A stretch of DNA of 61,640 bases from Deltaproteobacteria bacterium (GCA_031278395.1 JAITKM010000045.1:1-61640), one strand, 5' to 3'; shown: positions 9,092 to 18,297, counted from the first letter of the stretch. Notes: generated from the sequence alone by a model not told the origin. Numbers and translations are program-made.

Positions 9092-9571
9092 ATGGATGTA
9101 GCATATCGTAATATAGTCAAAGAGTCTGATATTAGCGTTATTACTGCGCTTACGCGTAACACAGATTTTTTCCGTGAAGATGAAGTATTAATCGCCCAAA
9201 ATTTAATTGCTGAATTGGTGATTGATCCTGAATCGATTTATAAATTTCTCATTGCTGAAGTGCAGGGGCAGGTTGTGGGTTACACTTGTTATAATAAAAT
9301 TGAATGTTCGCTAATTAGTTATGACTTGGATTGGGTTGTGGTAGATAAAAATTTTCAAGGACAACAAATAGGCAAAGCTCTGCTTAGAAAAACTGAAGAT
9401 ATTATTTTTGCTGCAGGTGGCAAATTCATTTATGCCGAAACTTCTGGGCAAGCGCTTTATGAAAACACCCGCAAATTTTATCTTGCCTGTAATTTTAAAC
9501 TTGCTGCTGAATTTCCAGATTTTTACGATTTTGGCGATAACAAGTTGGTCTTTGTCAAAAAACTCTTTTAA
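9092..9571 (+). CDS. GNAT-family N-acetyltransferase
   Basis: A 159-residue acetyl-CoA-dependent acetyltransferase. The core reads WVVVDKNFQGQQIGKALLRKTED, with the Q/RxxGxG/A acetyl-CoA loop as QGQQIG, followed by IYAETSGQALYENTRKFYLACNF. It closes the kamA-ligase-ligase run after a 38-bp gap. In archaea and some bacteria a GNAT (AblB) makes N-epsilon-acetyl-beta-lysine from KamA product. This protein is shorter than AblB and could do that or acetylate a ligated product. Role inferred from context. Confidence 0.8.
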   Translation: MDVAYRNIVKESDISVITALTRNTDFFREDEVLIAQNLIAELVIDPESIYKFLIAEVQGQVVGYTCYNKIECSLISYDLDWVVVDKNFQGQQIGKALLRKTEDIIFAAGGKFIYAETSGQALYENTRKFYLACNFKLAAEFPDFYDFGDNKLVFVKKLF

Positions 9572-9671
9572 AAACCAACATCTTACAGGGTTGACGAAAT
9601 TCGCATAACATTTGACGATAGCGCAAACTTAACCACACGTTACAATTTGTTAAGAAGACTACTTCGCAATT

Positions 9672-9689
9672 AAAAGTAACCCTATACCA
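9672..9689 (+). repeat. solo end of the dispersed repeat family
   Basis: AAAAGTAACCCTATACCA, directly abutting the T-tract of the rluD terminator. Confidence 0.85.
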
Positions 9690-9711
9690 AAAAAAAGCTA
9701 GAAAAGCTAGC
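9689..9711 (-). terminator. rho-independent terminator of rluD
   Basis: On the minus strand GCTAG-CTTTT-CTAGC is followed by eight T residues. The stem includes the rluD stop codon. Confidence 0.7.
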
Positions 9712-10702
9712 AAGTTAGTTGTGTTATAATTTTTTGCATATCCTCTGGTAAAGGACTTTCAAATTCCATTAAATCATCCGTTATGGGGTGCTTAAATTTA
9801 AGATATTTGGCATGTAAAGCTACCCTATCCATTTGCTTAATAATAGGTAAGAATTTTTTAGGGACATTCGGCAAACTAAAACCATAAACTTCATCGCCAA
9901 TAATTTGTACATTTTTTGCCTGTAAATGCACCCTAATCTGATGGGTTCGACCAGTCTCTAACTCTAACTCTAAAAGACAACCGTAAGCTAACTCAGTTAA
10001 CAATATCCAATGCGTTATAGCCGGTCTAGCCAATGATAAATTTTTATCCGCCAACATTTTTTTCCGCTGAACCGGATGTCTAGCTATCGGAATATCTATT
10101 GTCCCTGATGACCGACTTCTATCAGGAGTATTAGTCGCAATCGCAACATAACGCCTCGATATTCTTCGCGGCGGCAAAAACATCTCTGTCAATGCTAAAT
10201 AAACTTGCTGCGTTTTAGCAACCAATATCAACCCAGAAGTCCCCTTGTCTAAACGATGAACTATACCAGGTCGCAACGGGTGACCAACTTTTAAAAGCTT
10301 TTCACCCAAATAAGCCACCAACCCATGACACAAGGTCTGCTTTTCATTCCCACCCCCAGGATGCACAGTAACCCCAGCTTGTTTATTCACCACTAAAAAG
10401 TACTCGTCTTCATAAACTACATTTATCTTAACACTCGGATCTGGAGTAATAACTAACGACAGCTTATCAATTGGAATACTAAATTGAATAAAATCGCCTA
10501 CCGCAACATTAAATCCCAACTTCGTAACTATTTCATCATTAACCCTAACAAAGCCAGAAACAATAAGTTTAGCCAGCTTACTTCGCGTCAAATTTAAGCT
10601 GCTCAGCTCTTGATTTTGAGTCTCTGCCTTCACAAACTCCTTCAACGCTAGATCAAGCCGCTGTTTGTTTTGCACAGAAATAAATTCAAAATCAAGCAAC
10701 AT
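9707..10702 (-). CDS. rluD: 23S rRNA pseudouridine synthase, RluD-like
   Basis: Isomerises uridines of 23S rRNA to pseudouridine. An N-terminal S4-type RNA-binding region (about residues 15-80, ...SKLIVSGFVRVNDEIVTKLG) precedes the catalytic domain. That domain holds GIVHRLDKGTSGLILVAKT with the catalytic Asp, and TGRTHQIRVHLQ. Length (331) is normal for RluD. It is the last gene of the tolB-pal-cpoB-rluD strand; its ATG directly abuts the cpoB stop codon, so the two are probably cotranslated. RluC/RluB-like specificity cannot be ruled out by eye. Confidence 0.9.
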   Translation of the reverse strand: MLLDFEFISVQNKQRLDLALKEFVKAETQNQELSSLNLTRSKLAKLIVSGFVRVNDEIVTKLGFNVAVGDFIQFSIPIDKLSLVITPDPSVKINVVYEDEYFLVVNKQAGVTVHPGGGNEKQTLCHGLVAYLGEKLLKVGHPLRPGIVHRLDKGTSGLILVAKTQQVYLALTEMFLPPRRISRRYVAIATNTPDRSRSSGTIDIPIARHPVQRKKMLADKNLSLARPAITHWILLTELAYGCLLELELETGRTHQIRVHLQAKNVQIIGDEVYGFSLPNVPKKFLPIIKQMDRVALHAKYLKFKHPITDDLMEFESPLPEDMQKIITQLTC

Positions 10703-11419
10703 CTATTTTTTAATGGATTTCTTCGGAACTTTTAATCTTTCACGCACTAAACTAGCATATTTGCTTTTTGGATATTCGTCGATTAGCTTCTGCAACATTA
10801 AACGCATATTATTAGTGTCGTTCATCTTCCGAAAACATTCAGATATTTGATAAATTGCAACTGGAGCATAATCCTCAGCCGGAAATTTTTGATACGCGTC
10901 ATTGTAAGCAACAATTGCTCGGTCATAATTATCTATTAATTCCCAAGTAATCCCAGTCCAAAACAAAGCATTATCAGTATATGCTGTATTTGGATTATTC
11001 TCTATAAATACTAGAAAAGTCTGTCTAGCCGCTTCAAAATCACCAGTCCTAATTTGCGAAAGTCCAACCTTATATGATGTAGCCGATTGACCCGTATTTA
11101 ACTTCAAGGCTTCCTCATCACTATTGAGCAAATCCTCTGGTACCCCTTCTGGAGGCGGCACACGCGAACTTACAAAATCAAGTTTTCTCTCTATCTGTTC
11201 GGTCTGACCTCTTAACTTATATTCCAACTCTTCAACCCGCCCAGTCAGTAAATCTATATTAGACTGTAAGTCAGAAATTTTGGTAGTCATTTCAGCTTGA
11301 ACAGTTCGCAGCTGCCCGAGGTTAGTATTCAGCTCATTCGTCTGACCAGAACAACTGACCTGCAAAAATAATAAAAATAATATTAAAAAATCAGAATATC
11401 GTATTTGAAAATCTTTCAT
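10703..11419 (-). CDS. cpoB: cell division coordinator CpoB/YbgF
   Basis: Periplasmic protein linked to the Tol-Pal system; in E. coli it coordinates outer-membrane constriction with septal peptidoglycan synthesis. Residues 1-21 are an export signal. LQVSC at 18-22 could be a lipobox, although the -3 residue (Gln) is unusual. Residues 30-80 form a coiled coil (TTKISDLQSNIDLLTGRVEELEYKL). Residues 115-235 form TPR repeats ending in YPKSKYASLVRERL, the YbgF signature end. It lies downstream of pal behind a terminator-like hairpin. Confidence 0.92.
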   Translation of the reverse strand: MKDFQIRYSDFLILFLLFLQVSCSGQTNELNTNLGQLRTVQAEMTTKISDLQSNIDLLTGRVEELEYKLRGQTEQIERKLDFVSSRVPPPEGVPEDLLNSDEEALKLNTGQSATSYKVGLSQIRTGDFEAARQTFLVFIENNPNTAYTDNALFWTGITWELIDNYDRAIVAYNDAYQKFPAEDYAPVAIYQISECFRKMNDTNNMRLMLQKLIDEYPKSKYASLVRERLKVPKKSIKK

Positions 11420-11432
11420 GGCTCAGCAAAAT

Positions 11433-11473
11433 AAAAAAAAACCTGTTGAACATCACTACAATGCACAACAGGT
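11433..11473 (-). terminator. terminator or attenuator between pal and cpoB
   Basis: On the minus strand ACCTGTTG and CAACAGGT (11473-11466 with 11448-11441) form a stem with an inner CAT/ATG pairing, followed by nine T residues. It probably lowers cpoB-rluD expression relative to pal. Confidence 0.75.
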
Positions 11474-11532
11474 CATATAAAATAAATAAAATTTTTAAAG
11501 ACAAGGTTTATCACACCCTCGTCTTTAAGTTT

Positions 11533-12003
11533 TTACTTCACTGCAAAATGAGCTCGACGATTCTTAGCCCAAGCTGACTCATTATGAGCCGGGTCTAATG
11601 GGAATTCCTCACCATAGCTAATAGTACTCATCTGTCTTGCTGGAATACCTAACCCACGTAGATATTCATATACAGAACGAGCTCTTTTTTCACCAAGCAC
11701 TAAGTTATACTCAACAGTTCCTCTCTCGTCACAATGTCCTTCAATCACAACTACGCGATTAGCATTAGCTTTTAACCAAGTAGCAGCTTCTTGTAATGTT
11801 GACTTTGCGACTGGAGAAAGAGCGGCTGAATCAAATGCAAAGTGAACATCCTGAATAATATCCCCAGGTACAGATGCTGGGACAGTATCCTCAGGAGGTT
11901 CAATAGGTGTTTTATCCAAAATATTATCATTACATACTTCGGAACATGAAGTAATCATAAACATTGTAAATACAGCTAAGAAAAATAAACGCACTGATCG
12001 CAT
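11533..12003 (-). CDS. pal: peptidoglycan-associated lipoprotein
   Basis: Outer-membrane lipoprotein that binds peptidoglycan and TolB. A signal peptide ends in the lipobox ITSC at about residues 18-21. The OmpA-like domain follows, with HFAFDSAALSP, VVIEGHCDERGTVEYNLVLGEKRA and NRRAHFAVK; the NxxLSxxRA-type peptidoglycan motif reads NLVLGEKRA. I chose ATG 12003 because GGAGG lies five bases upstream and would be inside any longer reading. Order tolB-pal-cpoB is classical; tolQRA are not in the window. Confidence 0.96.
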   Translation of the reverse strand: MRSVRLFFLAVFTMFMITSCSEVCNDNILDKTPIEPPEDTVPASVPGDIIQDVHFAFDSAALSPVAKSTLQEAATWLKANANRVVVIEGHCDERGTVEYNLVLGEKRARSVYEYLRGLGIPARQMSTISYGEEFPLDPAHNESAWAKNRRAHFAVK

Positions 12004-12244
12004 CGCATCCTCCAATAAAAAAAGAAATGTTGAGCTAAATAAAAAACAAAATCTATTTATTCAACATTCTACATATTAAAATTAAAATATCTTACTTGAA
12101 AAACTTACGTAATTCTCTGTAACGAGCTTTCGTTCCTAACACAATTCGTTTTTATTTAAAATAAGAATTAAATTTTTTATAAAATAACTCAATTTTGGCA
12201 GCAAAAAGATGTAATTATCAAAATTACAATAAACTTTATAAAAA

Positions 12245-13564
12245 TCAATACACAACCGGTTCCCATACTGGCATTGAATTTTCTGAATTTTCTGAAAAAG
12301 TTATTTGCGTAGCATTACCACCGATTAGAGAATAAACCATTATATTCTTCACGCCGGTTTTAGGATTACCTTGTGTGAAAATTAAAAATCTTCCGTCCGG
12401 AGACCAGGCTGGATCTTCATTACTGCCAGCATAGGTCAATCTAATTGGATTAGAACCATCGACATTAGAAACATAAATATGAAATCCTCCAGCCTCTCTG
12501 CAAACAAAAGCTAATTTATCACCTTGTGGTGACCAAGCTGGCGAGGTGCAGTAATTACTATTTACTCGACTAACTCTTTGCACGTTCTCACCATTTCGAT
12601 CCATAGTATAGATTTGTGGATTGCCTCCACGATTTGAACAAAAGGCAATATAACGTTCATTTGGCGATAATGATGGAGATACATCAATTCCAATTGAGTT
12701 AGTAATTTTTCTAACCACTCCTCCCTTCATATCAAATTCAACTATATTAGTAATACCTGCAATACTCTGAGCCGCAATCACCGTTCCATTTGAAGTATAT
12801 TTTCCAGATATTTCTAAATGTGGACTTCTGGTGATTCTAGAATATGCGCCAGTCTCAATAGTATATTGATATAGTTCGGGCAACCTAGCTCTATATGATG
12901 TATATAATAATCGGTTACCATCGGCTGACCAAGCTGGAGAAATTACTAAACCTCTATCGTTAGTAATCTGTCGAACATTTGTGCCATCTAGATCCATAGT
13001 GAACAAATCTTTAAATCTACCTGTTTTGGAAATAAATGCAATGCGTCCACCAAAAACTCCGGCAGTGCCAGTAAAATAACGAATTACTTCATTAGAAAAT
13101 TTATTAGCAACTTTTTTAACTTCATCAGTTGTCGCCGAATAGCGTTTTCCGACAACTGCCTGCCGTTTATTCACATCATAAAGAATCAACTCGTAAGTAA
13201 CAGAATTATATCCAGCAGCTGGTATAACCCGCGCTTTGACCACCCCTTCAGCCCCAATAATACTCCAATCCGAAAAAGCAACATCTTTGACATCGCACTT
13301 ACTAGAACTTTCTACAAAAGAATTGGGATTCATTATATTAAACACCCCAGAAATTTTAAGATTTTTTTCTATCGTGTTACTTAACACTGGTCCAACTGTT
13401 TTTTGCTCTGTATTATCGCAAACCTTTTGTAAAGCGATTGGAAAACCAGACTGCGCCCCAGCAATTCTTAGATCGGTTTGAGCCGCTGCCGTTTGAATTG
13501 CAGCAGCAGTCATAAATAAAACAGTCAATAATAAAATTAGATAGGAGATATTACTTTTCTTCAT
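12245..13564 (-). CDS. tolB: Tol-Pal system beta-propeller protein TolB
   Basis: Periplasmic protein linking TolA and Pal in envelope constriction. Residues 1-28 are a Sec signal (AAAIQTAAAQ cleavage region). The N-terminal domain covers about 30-165. The C-terminal propeller has PD40 repeats such as DGTNVRQITNDRGLVISPAWSAD-type blades, five of which are easily seen (PAWSADG, PSLSPNE, PAWSPQG, PAWSPDG, PVWEP). Length 439 is normal. A gap of about 240 bp with AT-rich DNA and no recognised signal separates it from pal. Confidence 0.97.
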   Translation of the reverse strand: MKKSNISYLILLLTVLFMTAAAIQTAAAQTDLRIAGAQSGFPIALQKVCDNTEQKTVGPVLSNTIEKNLKISGVFNIMNPNSFVESSSKCDVKDVAFSDWSIIGAEGVVKARVIPAAGYNSVTYELILYDVNKRQAVVGKRYSATTDEVKKVANKFSNEVIRYFTGTAGVFGGRIAFISKTGRFKDLFTMDLDGTNVRQITNDRGLVISPAWSADGNRLLYTSYRARLPELYQYTIETGAYSRITRSPHLEISGKYTSNGTVIAAQSIAGITNIVEFDMKGGVVRKITNSIGIDVSPSLSPNERYIAFCSNRGGNPQIYTMDRNGENVQRVSRVNSNYCTSPAWSPQGDKLAFVCREAGGFHIYVSNVDGSNPIRLTYAGSNEDPAWSPDGRFLIFTQGNPKTGVKNIMVYSLIGGNATQITFSENSENSMPVWEPVVY

Positions 13565-13677
13565 AATGAATACACCAAATAAATTTAAAAATCCTTACCC
13601 GATTGGTTTTGTTCACCTACTATAACAGGACTTGTCTTGTCAAGAATCTATATTTTAGATAGCTATGCTACTTTTTT

Positions 13678-14643
13678 ATGGCAACTCAAATTTCTAAAAA
13701 TATATTAAGAGCAGTTTCATTACTGAAAACTGGCGAGATAATTGGTTTTCCGACTGAAACAGTTTATGGTCTAGCTGGCATGATAAGTAATGAAAATGCA
13801 ATTAAAAAAATTTTTTGCATTAAAGAACGTCCTTTATTTGATCCGTTGATTGTGCATATTGCAAACTTCGACGATGTTTTTAAAATTTTCGAAACTTGGA
13901 ATACTACTGCTGAAATTTTAGCTAAAGCGTTTTGGCCTGGAGCAATGACTATAGTTTTGAATAAAAAAACGACAATCAATACTTTAATTACGTCTGGCTT
14001 GGAGACAGTTGCCGTGCGTTTTCCCAATCACCCGCTAGCTCAAAGTTTAATCCAAGAAGTAGGAGAACCTTTAGCCGCCCCTTCTGCTAATAAATTCGGG
14101 CGCACTAGCCCAAGTCAAGCAGAACATGTATTTAATGAATTTAAAACAGACAATTTATTTATTTTAGATGGTGGACCGTGTTTAATTGGTGTGGAATCAA
14201 CAGTCTTAGCTCCGACAGAAGATGAAGTTATAATTTACCGACCTGGTATGCTTAGTAAAGAAATGCTTGAGGCTGCTTTAGAAAAAGCTAAACTGTCCAA
14301 AGCTATTACTGTTAGATACGCTACTAGTAATATAGCGCCGGGACATTTACAAAATCATTATCAGCCCAAGAAGCCTTTAGTCTTGCTCAGCAGTAGTGAC
14401 CTCAACCCAAGGCTTTTAAAGCAAATTAAAAATAAACTTAAAATTTCTAAAGACGCAAAGTTTGCTACTTTACATTTAGAATCAAGCGCTACTCTTGCAG
14501 CAAGAACTTTATACTCTCAAATGCGACAACTCGAAGCAATGGAGATTGATTTGATTATTGTTGAATTTTTAGCCTATCAAAATAAGCCCTCGTTTCTGGC
14601 AATTCAGGATAGATTAACCAAAGCTGCTAGTTTAGTCGTGTAG
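13678..14643 (+). CDS. L-threonylcarbamoyladenylate synthase (Sua5 type)
   Basis: Makes threonylcarbamoyl-AMP from threonine, bicarbonate and ATP, the first step of tRNA t6A37 modification. The YrdC fold is shown by GEIIGFPTETVYGLAG, KERPLFDPLIVHI, FWPGAMTIVL, VAVRFPNHPLAQ, PLAAPSANKFGRTSPSQAEHV and LDGGPCLIGVESTV. At 321 residues it has the C-terminal Sua5 extension (about 210-321), unlike short TsaC. It is divergent from tolB with a 113-bp promoter region between them. The ribosome site is weak (T-rich before ATG). Confidence 0.93.
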   Translation: MATQISKNILRAVSLLKTGEIIGFPTETVYGLAGMISNENAIKKIFCIKERPLFDPLIVHIANFDDVFKIFETWNTTAEILAKAFWPGAMTIVLNKKTTINTLITSGLETVAVRFPNHPLAQSLIQEVGEPLAAPSANKFGRTSPSQAEHVFNEFKTDNLFILDGGPCLIGVESTVLAPTEDEVIIYRPGMLSKEMLEAALEKAKLSKAITVRYATSNIAPGHLQNHYQPKKPLVLLSSSDLNPRLLKQIKNKLKISKDAKFATLHLESSATLAARTLYSQMRQLEAMEIDLIIVEFLAYQNKPSFLAIQDRLTKAASLVV

Positions 14644-14704
14644 TTTTTGATTTTTGGTATGGTTTTTTCACTTCACTTTCACTATTTTTTCACTGGCTGT
14701 TCAC

Positions 14705-14723
14705 TGGTGTAGGGTTACTTTTA
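14705..14723 (+). repeat. solo end of the dispersed repeat family
   Basis: CTGGTGTAGGGTTACTTTT between tsaC/sua5 and the ankyrin gene. The rest of the 14644-14945 gap is AT-rich and shows no gene. Confidence 0.85.
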
Positions 14724-14945
14724 ACTAAATCTATAATCCCGCAAAATATCTTATTTATTTTTTCTACTTAAAGGAATTCTCAATACCTGCCGTAGTTGTA
14801 TCGTAAACTATATATTTGCAAAATATAGGATTGTCCCTACGGTAAAAATTTAATTTTGCAGAGCTACCGTAAGGTTTGCAATGATTATTTTTTTCTTTTA
14901 AAAAACATTATATTAATTATTCAAAATAAAAATGGAATATTGTGT

Positions 14946-16298
14946 ATGGCAGCTATAGATAAAGTAATAAAACCAGCTCCGAATAACAAAACTAATGACA
15001 CTACTAAGCAGAACCAACAAGATAAACTTAAAGATGCTACTCTGCCACCAATGCTAACCCAGCATGAGCAAGACATAGTCAATAAAATGTTGTTATCTGC
15101 TGCTGCTGAGAATAATAAAAAGGATGTTGAGTGCATGATCGATAAGGGTGCTAATGTAGATACTAGGGATAAATATAGTAACACGCCGCTGATGCTCGCT
15201 GCTAGGAATGGAAATGTAGAGATTGTTAAGCTTTTGATCGATAAGGGTGCTAATGTAAATGCTGTGAATTATAATGATGACACGCCGCTGATGCTCGCTG
15301 CTAAGAATGGAAATGTAGAGATTGTTAAGCTTTTGATCGATAAGGGTGCTTTTGTAAATATTGGTGAGAGGAGGGTGCTGATGTGCGCTGCTAGGAATGG
15401 ACATGCAGAGGTTGTTAAGCTTTTGATTGACAACTATGGTGCTGATGTAAATGCTGGGAATAATAATGGTTACACGCCGCTGATGTGCGCTGCTGATAAT
15501 GGACATGCAGAGGTTGTTAAGCTTTTAATCGATAAGGGTGCTAATGTAAATGCTGTGACTAATGATTGTTACACGCCGCTGATGTGCGCTGCTGGGAATG
15601 GAAATGCAGAGGTTGTTAAGCTTTTAATCGATAAGGGTGCTTATGTAAATGCTGTGAATAATAATGGTGACACGCCGTTGATGTGCGCTGCTGGGAATAG
15701 AGATGGAAATGCAGAGGTTGTTAAGCTTTTAATCGATAAGGGTGCTGATGTAAATGCTGTGAATAATAATGGTGACACGCTGCTGATGTGCGCTGCTATG
15801 ACTGGACATGCAGAGGTTATTAAGCTTTTGATTGACAACTATGGTGCTGATGTAAATGCTGTAAATAATGATGGTGACACGCCGCTGATGTACACTGTTA
15901 TATATAGAGATGCAGAGGTTGTTAAGCTTTTGATCGTTCGTGGTGCTTATGTAAATGCTTGGAATAATAGGGGTGGAACGCCGCTGATGTGCGCTGCTGG
16001 GAATGGAAATGCAGAGGTTGCTAAGCTTTTGATTGATAGTGGTGCTCGTGTAAATGCTTGTGATAATAATGGTAACACGCCGCTGATGTACGCTGTTTTA
16101 TCCGAGGATGTATATATGGTTGGGTTGTTGGTAAAAAAAGGTGCGAGTTCAGAATTACGTAACTTTCAGGGGAAGTCAGCAATAGATATATTTAAAACGC
16201 TTCAGTTAAATTATGAAGACGCAATTAATATATATAAATCACTAATTGGGCTACCTCAAGACCATTTGCCGTCCAGTCTTCGGAAACACGGCTTATGA
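14946..16298 (+). CDS. ankyrin-repeat protein
   Basis: A 450-residue protein. The first 50 residues are polar and unstructured with no signal peptide. About eleven 33-residue ankyrin repeats then span residues 55-425 (pattern NxxGxTPLMxAAxNGxxEVVKLLIDxGAxVNA). Such proteins bind other proteins and are common in host-associated bacteria. I start at ATG 14946; the longer frame from TTG 14856 is unlikely. Repeats are very alike in DNA as well as protein (for example GTTGTTAAGCTTTT recurs in most units), pointing to recent expansion or gene conversion. Some units carry a two-residue insert (IDNYGAD in place of IDKGAN). A terminator follows. Target unknown. Confidence 0.93.
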   Translation: MAAIDKVIKPAPNNKTNDTTKQNQQDKLKDATLPPMLTQHEQDIVNKMLLSAAAENNKKDVECMIDKGANVDTRDKYSNTPLMLAARNGNVEIVKLLIDKGANVNAVNYNDDTPLMLAAKNGNVEIVKLLIDKGAFVNIGERRVLMCAARNGHAEVVKLLIDNYGADVNAGNNNGYTPLMCAADNGHAEVVKLLIDKGANVNAVTNDCYTPLMCAAGNGNAEVVKLLIDKGAYVNAVNNNGDTPLMCAAGNRDGNAEVVKLLIDKGADVNAVNNNGDTLLMCAAMTGHAEVIKLLIDNYGADVNAVNNDGDTPLMYTVIYRDAEVVKLLIVRGAYVNAWNNRGGTPLMCAAGNGNAEVAKLLIDSGARVNACDNNGNTPLMYAVLSEDVYMVGLLVKKGASSELRNFQGKSAIDIFKTLQLNYEDAINIYKSLIGLPQDHLPSSLRKHGL

Positions 16299-16314
16299 TA
16301 ACCACTACACCCAC

Positions 16315-16336
16315 CCCGCATAGCGGGCTCTCCTTT
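16315..16336 (+). terminator. terminator of the ankyrin gene
   Basis: CCCGC-ATA-GCGGG followed by a pyrimidine/T-rich run (CTCTCCTTTTTA). Confidence 0.6.
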
Positions 16337-16397
16337 TTATTTTTATTCTGGTGCAGCCCTTTTTTATACTTTTTATAAACAAAAAAGTATTCCCTTC

Positions 16398-16651
16398 TCA
16401 TTTATCAAATTGTGCAAAATATTCATCAATTTCAATTTCAAGGCGTAACGTAATTTTTGTTTTTTCAAAATAGTCTAACAATTCGATATAAGCGCCTTTG
16501 CCTCCGAGAAAATTCCAAAAAATAAAGCAGTTTTTATAGTTTTTATTTGATTGATTTTACCTGCTAATGAATTTTGCAAGATTTTGAGTTTTTTGGGTTT
16601 GTTGTGATTTACGATTTTTTTAGTACTTTGAATATTTATAACATGATTAAT
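16398..16651 (-). pseudogene. C-terminal fragment of a decayed gene, possibly a type II restriction endonuclease
   Basis: Minus-strand translation gives IVNHNKPKKLKILQNSLAG and then KINQIKTIKTA in one frame. After a frameshift it continues FIFWNFLGGKGAYIELLDYF, then EKTKITLRLEIEIDEYFAQF and DK-stop. The two halves read as one protein tail broken by a frameshift near 16535, with no start region. The FW.FLGGKG.Y.ELLD.FE....LR.EID.YFA ending recalls C-termini of some type II restriction enzymes (TdeIII-like), from memory only. The rest of the 16299-16868 gap has a terminator and one repeat copy. Confidence 0.5.
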
Positions 16652-16693
16652 TTATGTGGTATTTTTGAAGTATTTTATGAAAGCTCTAAATGT

Positions 16694-16712
16694 GAAAGTA
16701 ACTCAATACCAG
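16694..16712 (+). repeat. degenerate copy of the dispersed repeat
   Basis: GAAAGTAACTCAATACCAG, two to three changes from the core, beside the decayed minus-strand gene fragment. Confidence 0.6.
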
Positions 16713-16868
16713 AAAACATCTAGAATATTTTATAGCAAGGAATTCTGATTTTGCTTGCCAAGTTGACCTTAATAGATATAGCCAGTGCAGCGGTTATTTA
16801 TAGAGTTTGCTGGCGTCTCGTTAGGCTATGCTGATAGAGGCGAGATATAATTATTTAAAGAGAAAGCG

Positions 16869-18203
16869 ATGTTAATATTTAATAAAATTGAAACCTTTAT
16901 AGCGCTACGCTATTTGAAAAGTAAAAGAAAAGAAGTCTTCATCTCGATTATCACAGTTATTTCAGTTTTAGGGGTAGCAATTAGCGTGTTAGTGCTAAAT
17001 ATCGCACTAGGAATTATGACTGGCTTGGAATCGGAGCTACAGATTAAATTAGTAGACGCCAATGCCCATGTCTTAGTGCGACAGTATGGAGCTAATATTC
17101 GAAATTATACGCAACTAGCTCAGCGTATTGCGTCTGTTAAGGGCGTGGTTGGGGTTACGCCATACACGCAAAGTCAAGCTATGATTTCAACACCACATGG
17201 TTCGCATGGCTTGTTAGTGCGCGGAGTAAATGATGATCTTGCTGCTCGTGCAAAAATTGAAAAATTAATTTCTGGAAATACTGTCGAGGATGCTTCTCAG
17301 ATACCTAATGACGATAACCTAGTTGCAAAAATTGCTATTAATCAATTATTTGCTCCTGCCAAATACTTGATAACTCGTCCAGATGGGACAGAGGATGAAG
17401 TTGAATTACCACCACTTTTAATTGGCGCGGCCTTGAAGAATTCTTTTAGTCTGCGAGAAGGCGATCCTGTAACTGTAATTGCTCCAAGTTTTACTGCTTC
17501 ACCACAGGGGGCCATGCCTAAGTTAAGACGTTTTTTAATTACTAGTATCTATCATTCAGGCTTGAAAGAATATGAATCTGGTGTAGCTTACACCTCACTT
17601 GAGTCAGCACAACGTTTTTTTGATTTATCCGAACAGGTCAGTGGGATTGAGGTGTTTGTAGAAAGCATGTTAATTGCTGAAAAGGTAGCAAACGAAATAA
17701 ATCATATCTTAAATAGTAACGGATTAATGTATCAGGTGTTGAGTTGGAAGGATTTAAACCGTCCGCTTTGGGAGGCGTTAAAAATGGAAAAACAAGTTTA
17801 TTTTATTGTTTTGCTGCTTTTGATAATGATTGCAAGCTTTTCAATTGTTAGCACGTTGGTCATGGTCGTGATGGAAAAAAATAAGGATATAGCAATTTTA
17901 AAATCGATCGGTATATCTAATTGTTCAGTCTTAAAAATATTTTTACTACAAGGAATTATAATTGGAGCAATTGGAACTGTGCTTGGAACAATACTTGGAT
18001 ATTTAGGTTGTATAGGTTTGCGAGCTTATGGTTTTCCGCTAAATCCGGCTGTTTTTGCGATGGATAAGGTTCCAGTTTATCTTGTTCCAGAGAATTTTAT
18101 TATAGTAGCAGTTTCAGCATTTTTAATTACATCGCTTTCTGGTATTTACCCAGCCTGTCGCGCTGCCAAATTAAATGTTGCCGAAGTCTTGCGTTATGAA
18201 TGA
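16869..18203 (+). CDS. lipoprotein-releasing ABC transporter permease LolC/LolE
   Basis: Inner-membrane permease that releases outer-membrane lipoproteins to the LolA carrier. Four helices in the FtsX/MacB layout are seen: one near residues 24-48, then three in the C-terminal part (about 316-340, 358-388, 412-436). A large periplasmic domain lies between. The N-terminal FIALRYLKSKRKEVFISIIT and C-terminal GIYPACRAAKLNVAEVLRYE are family signatures. A single LolC/E gene next to lolD is usual outside gamma-proteobacteria, where one protein (LolF type) serves both roles. SD-like AAAGAGAAAG precedes ATG. Confidence 0.92.
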   Translation: MLIFNKIETFIALRYLKSKRKEVFISIITVISVLGVAISVLVLNIALGIMTGLESELQIKLVDANAHVLVRQYGANIRNYTQLAQRIASVKGVVGVTPYTQSQAMISTPHGSHGLLVRGVNDDLAARAKIEKLISGNTVEDASQIPNDDNLVAKIAINQLFAPAKYLITRPDGTEDEVELPPLLIGAALKNSFSLREGDPVTVIAPSFTASPQGAMPKLRRFLITSIYHSGLKEYESGVAYTSLESAQRFFDLSEQVSGIEVFVESMLIAEKVANEINHILNSNGLMYQVLSWKDLNRPLWEALKMEKQVYFIVLLLLIMIASFSIVSTLVMVVMEKNKDIAILKSIGISNCSVLKIFLLQGIIIGAIGTVLGTILGYLGCIGLRAYGFPLNPAVFAMDKVPVYLVPENFIIVAVSAFLITSLSGIYPACRAAKLNVAEVLRYE

Positions 18204-18297
18204 TTGTTAATCACTAAATTTAATTTACAAGTGTTTAAGATGACACCAAAACAAATTAAAAAATTTCTCTAAGAATAGATGACTAATAGGTAATTAT

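Noticed and set aside
15093-15506. 137-codon antisense frame inside the ankyrin gene
   Set aside because: It mirrors the repeated ankyrin codons, giving a periodic shadow protein.
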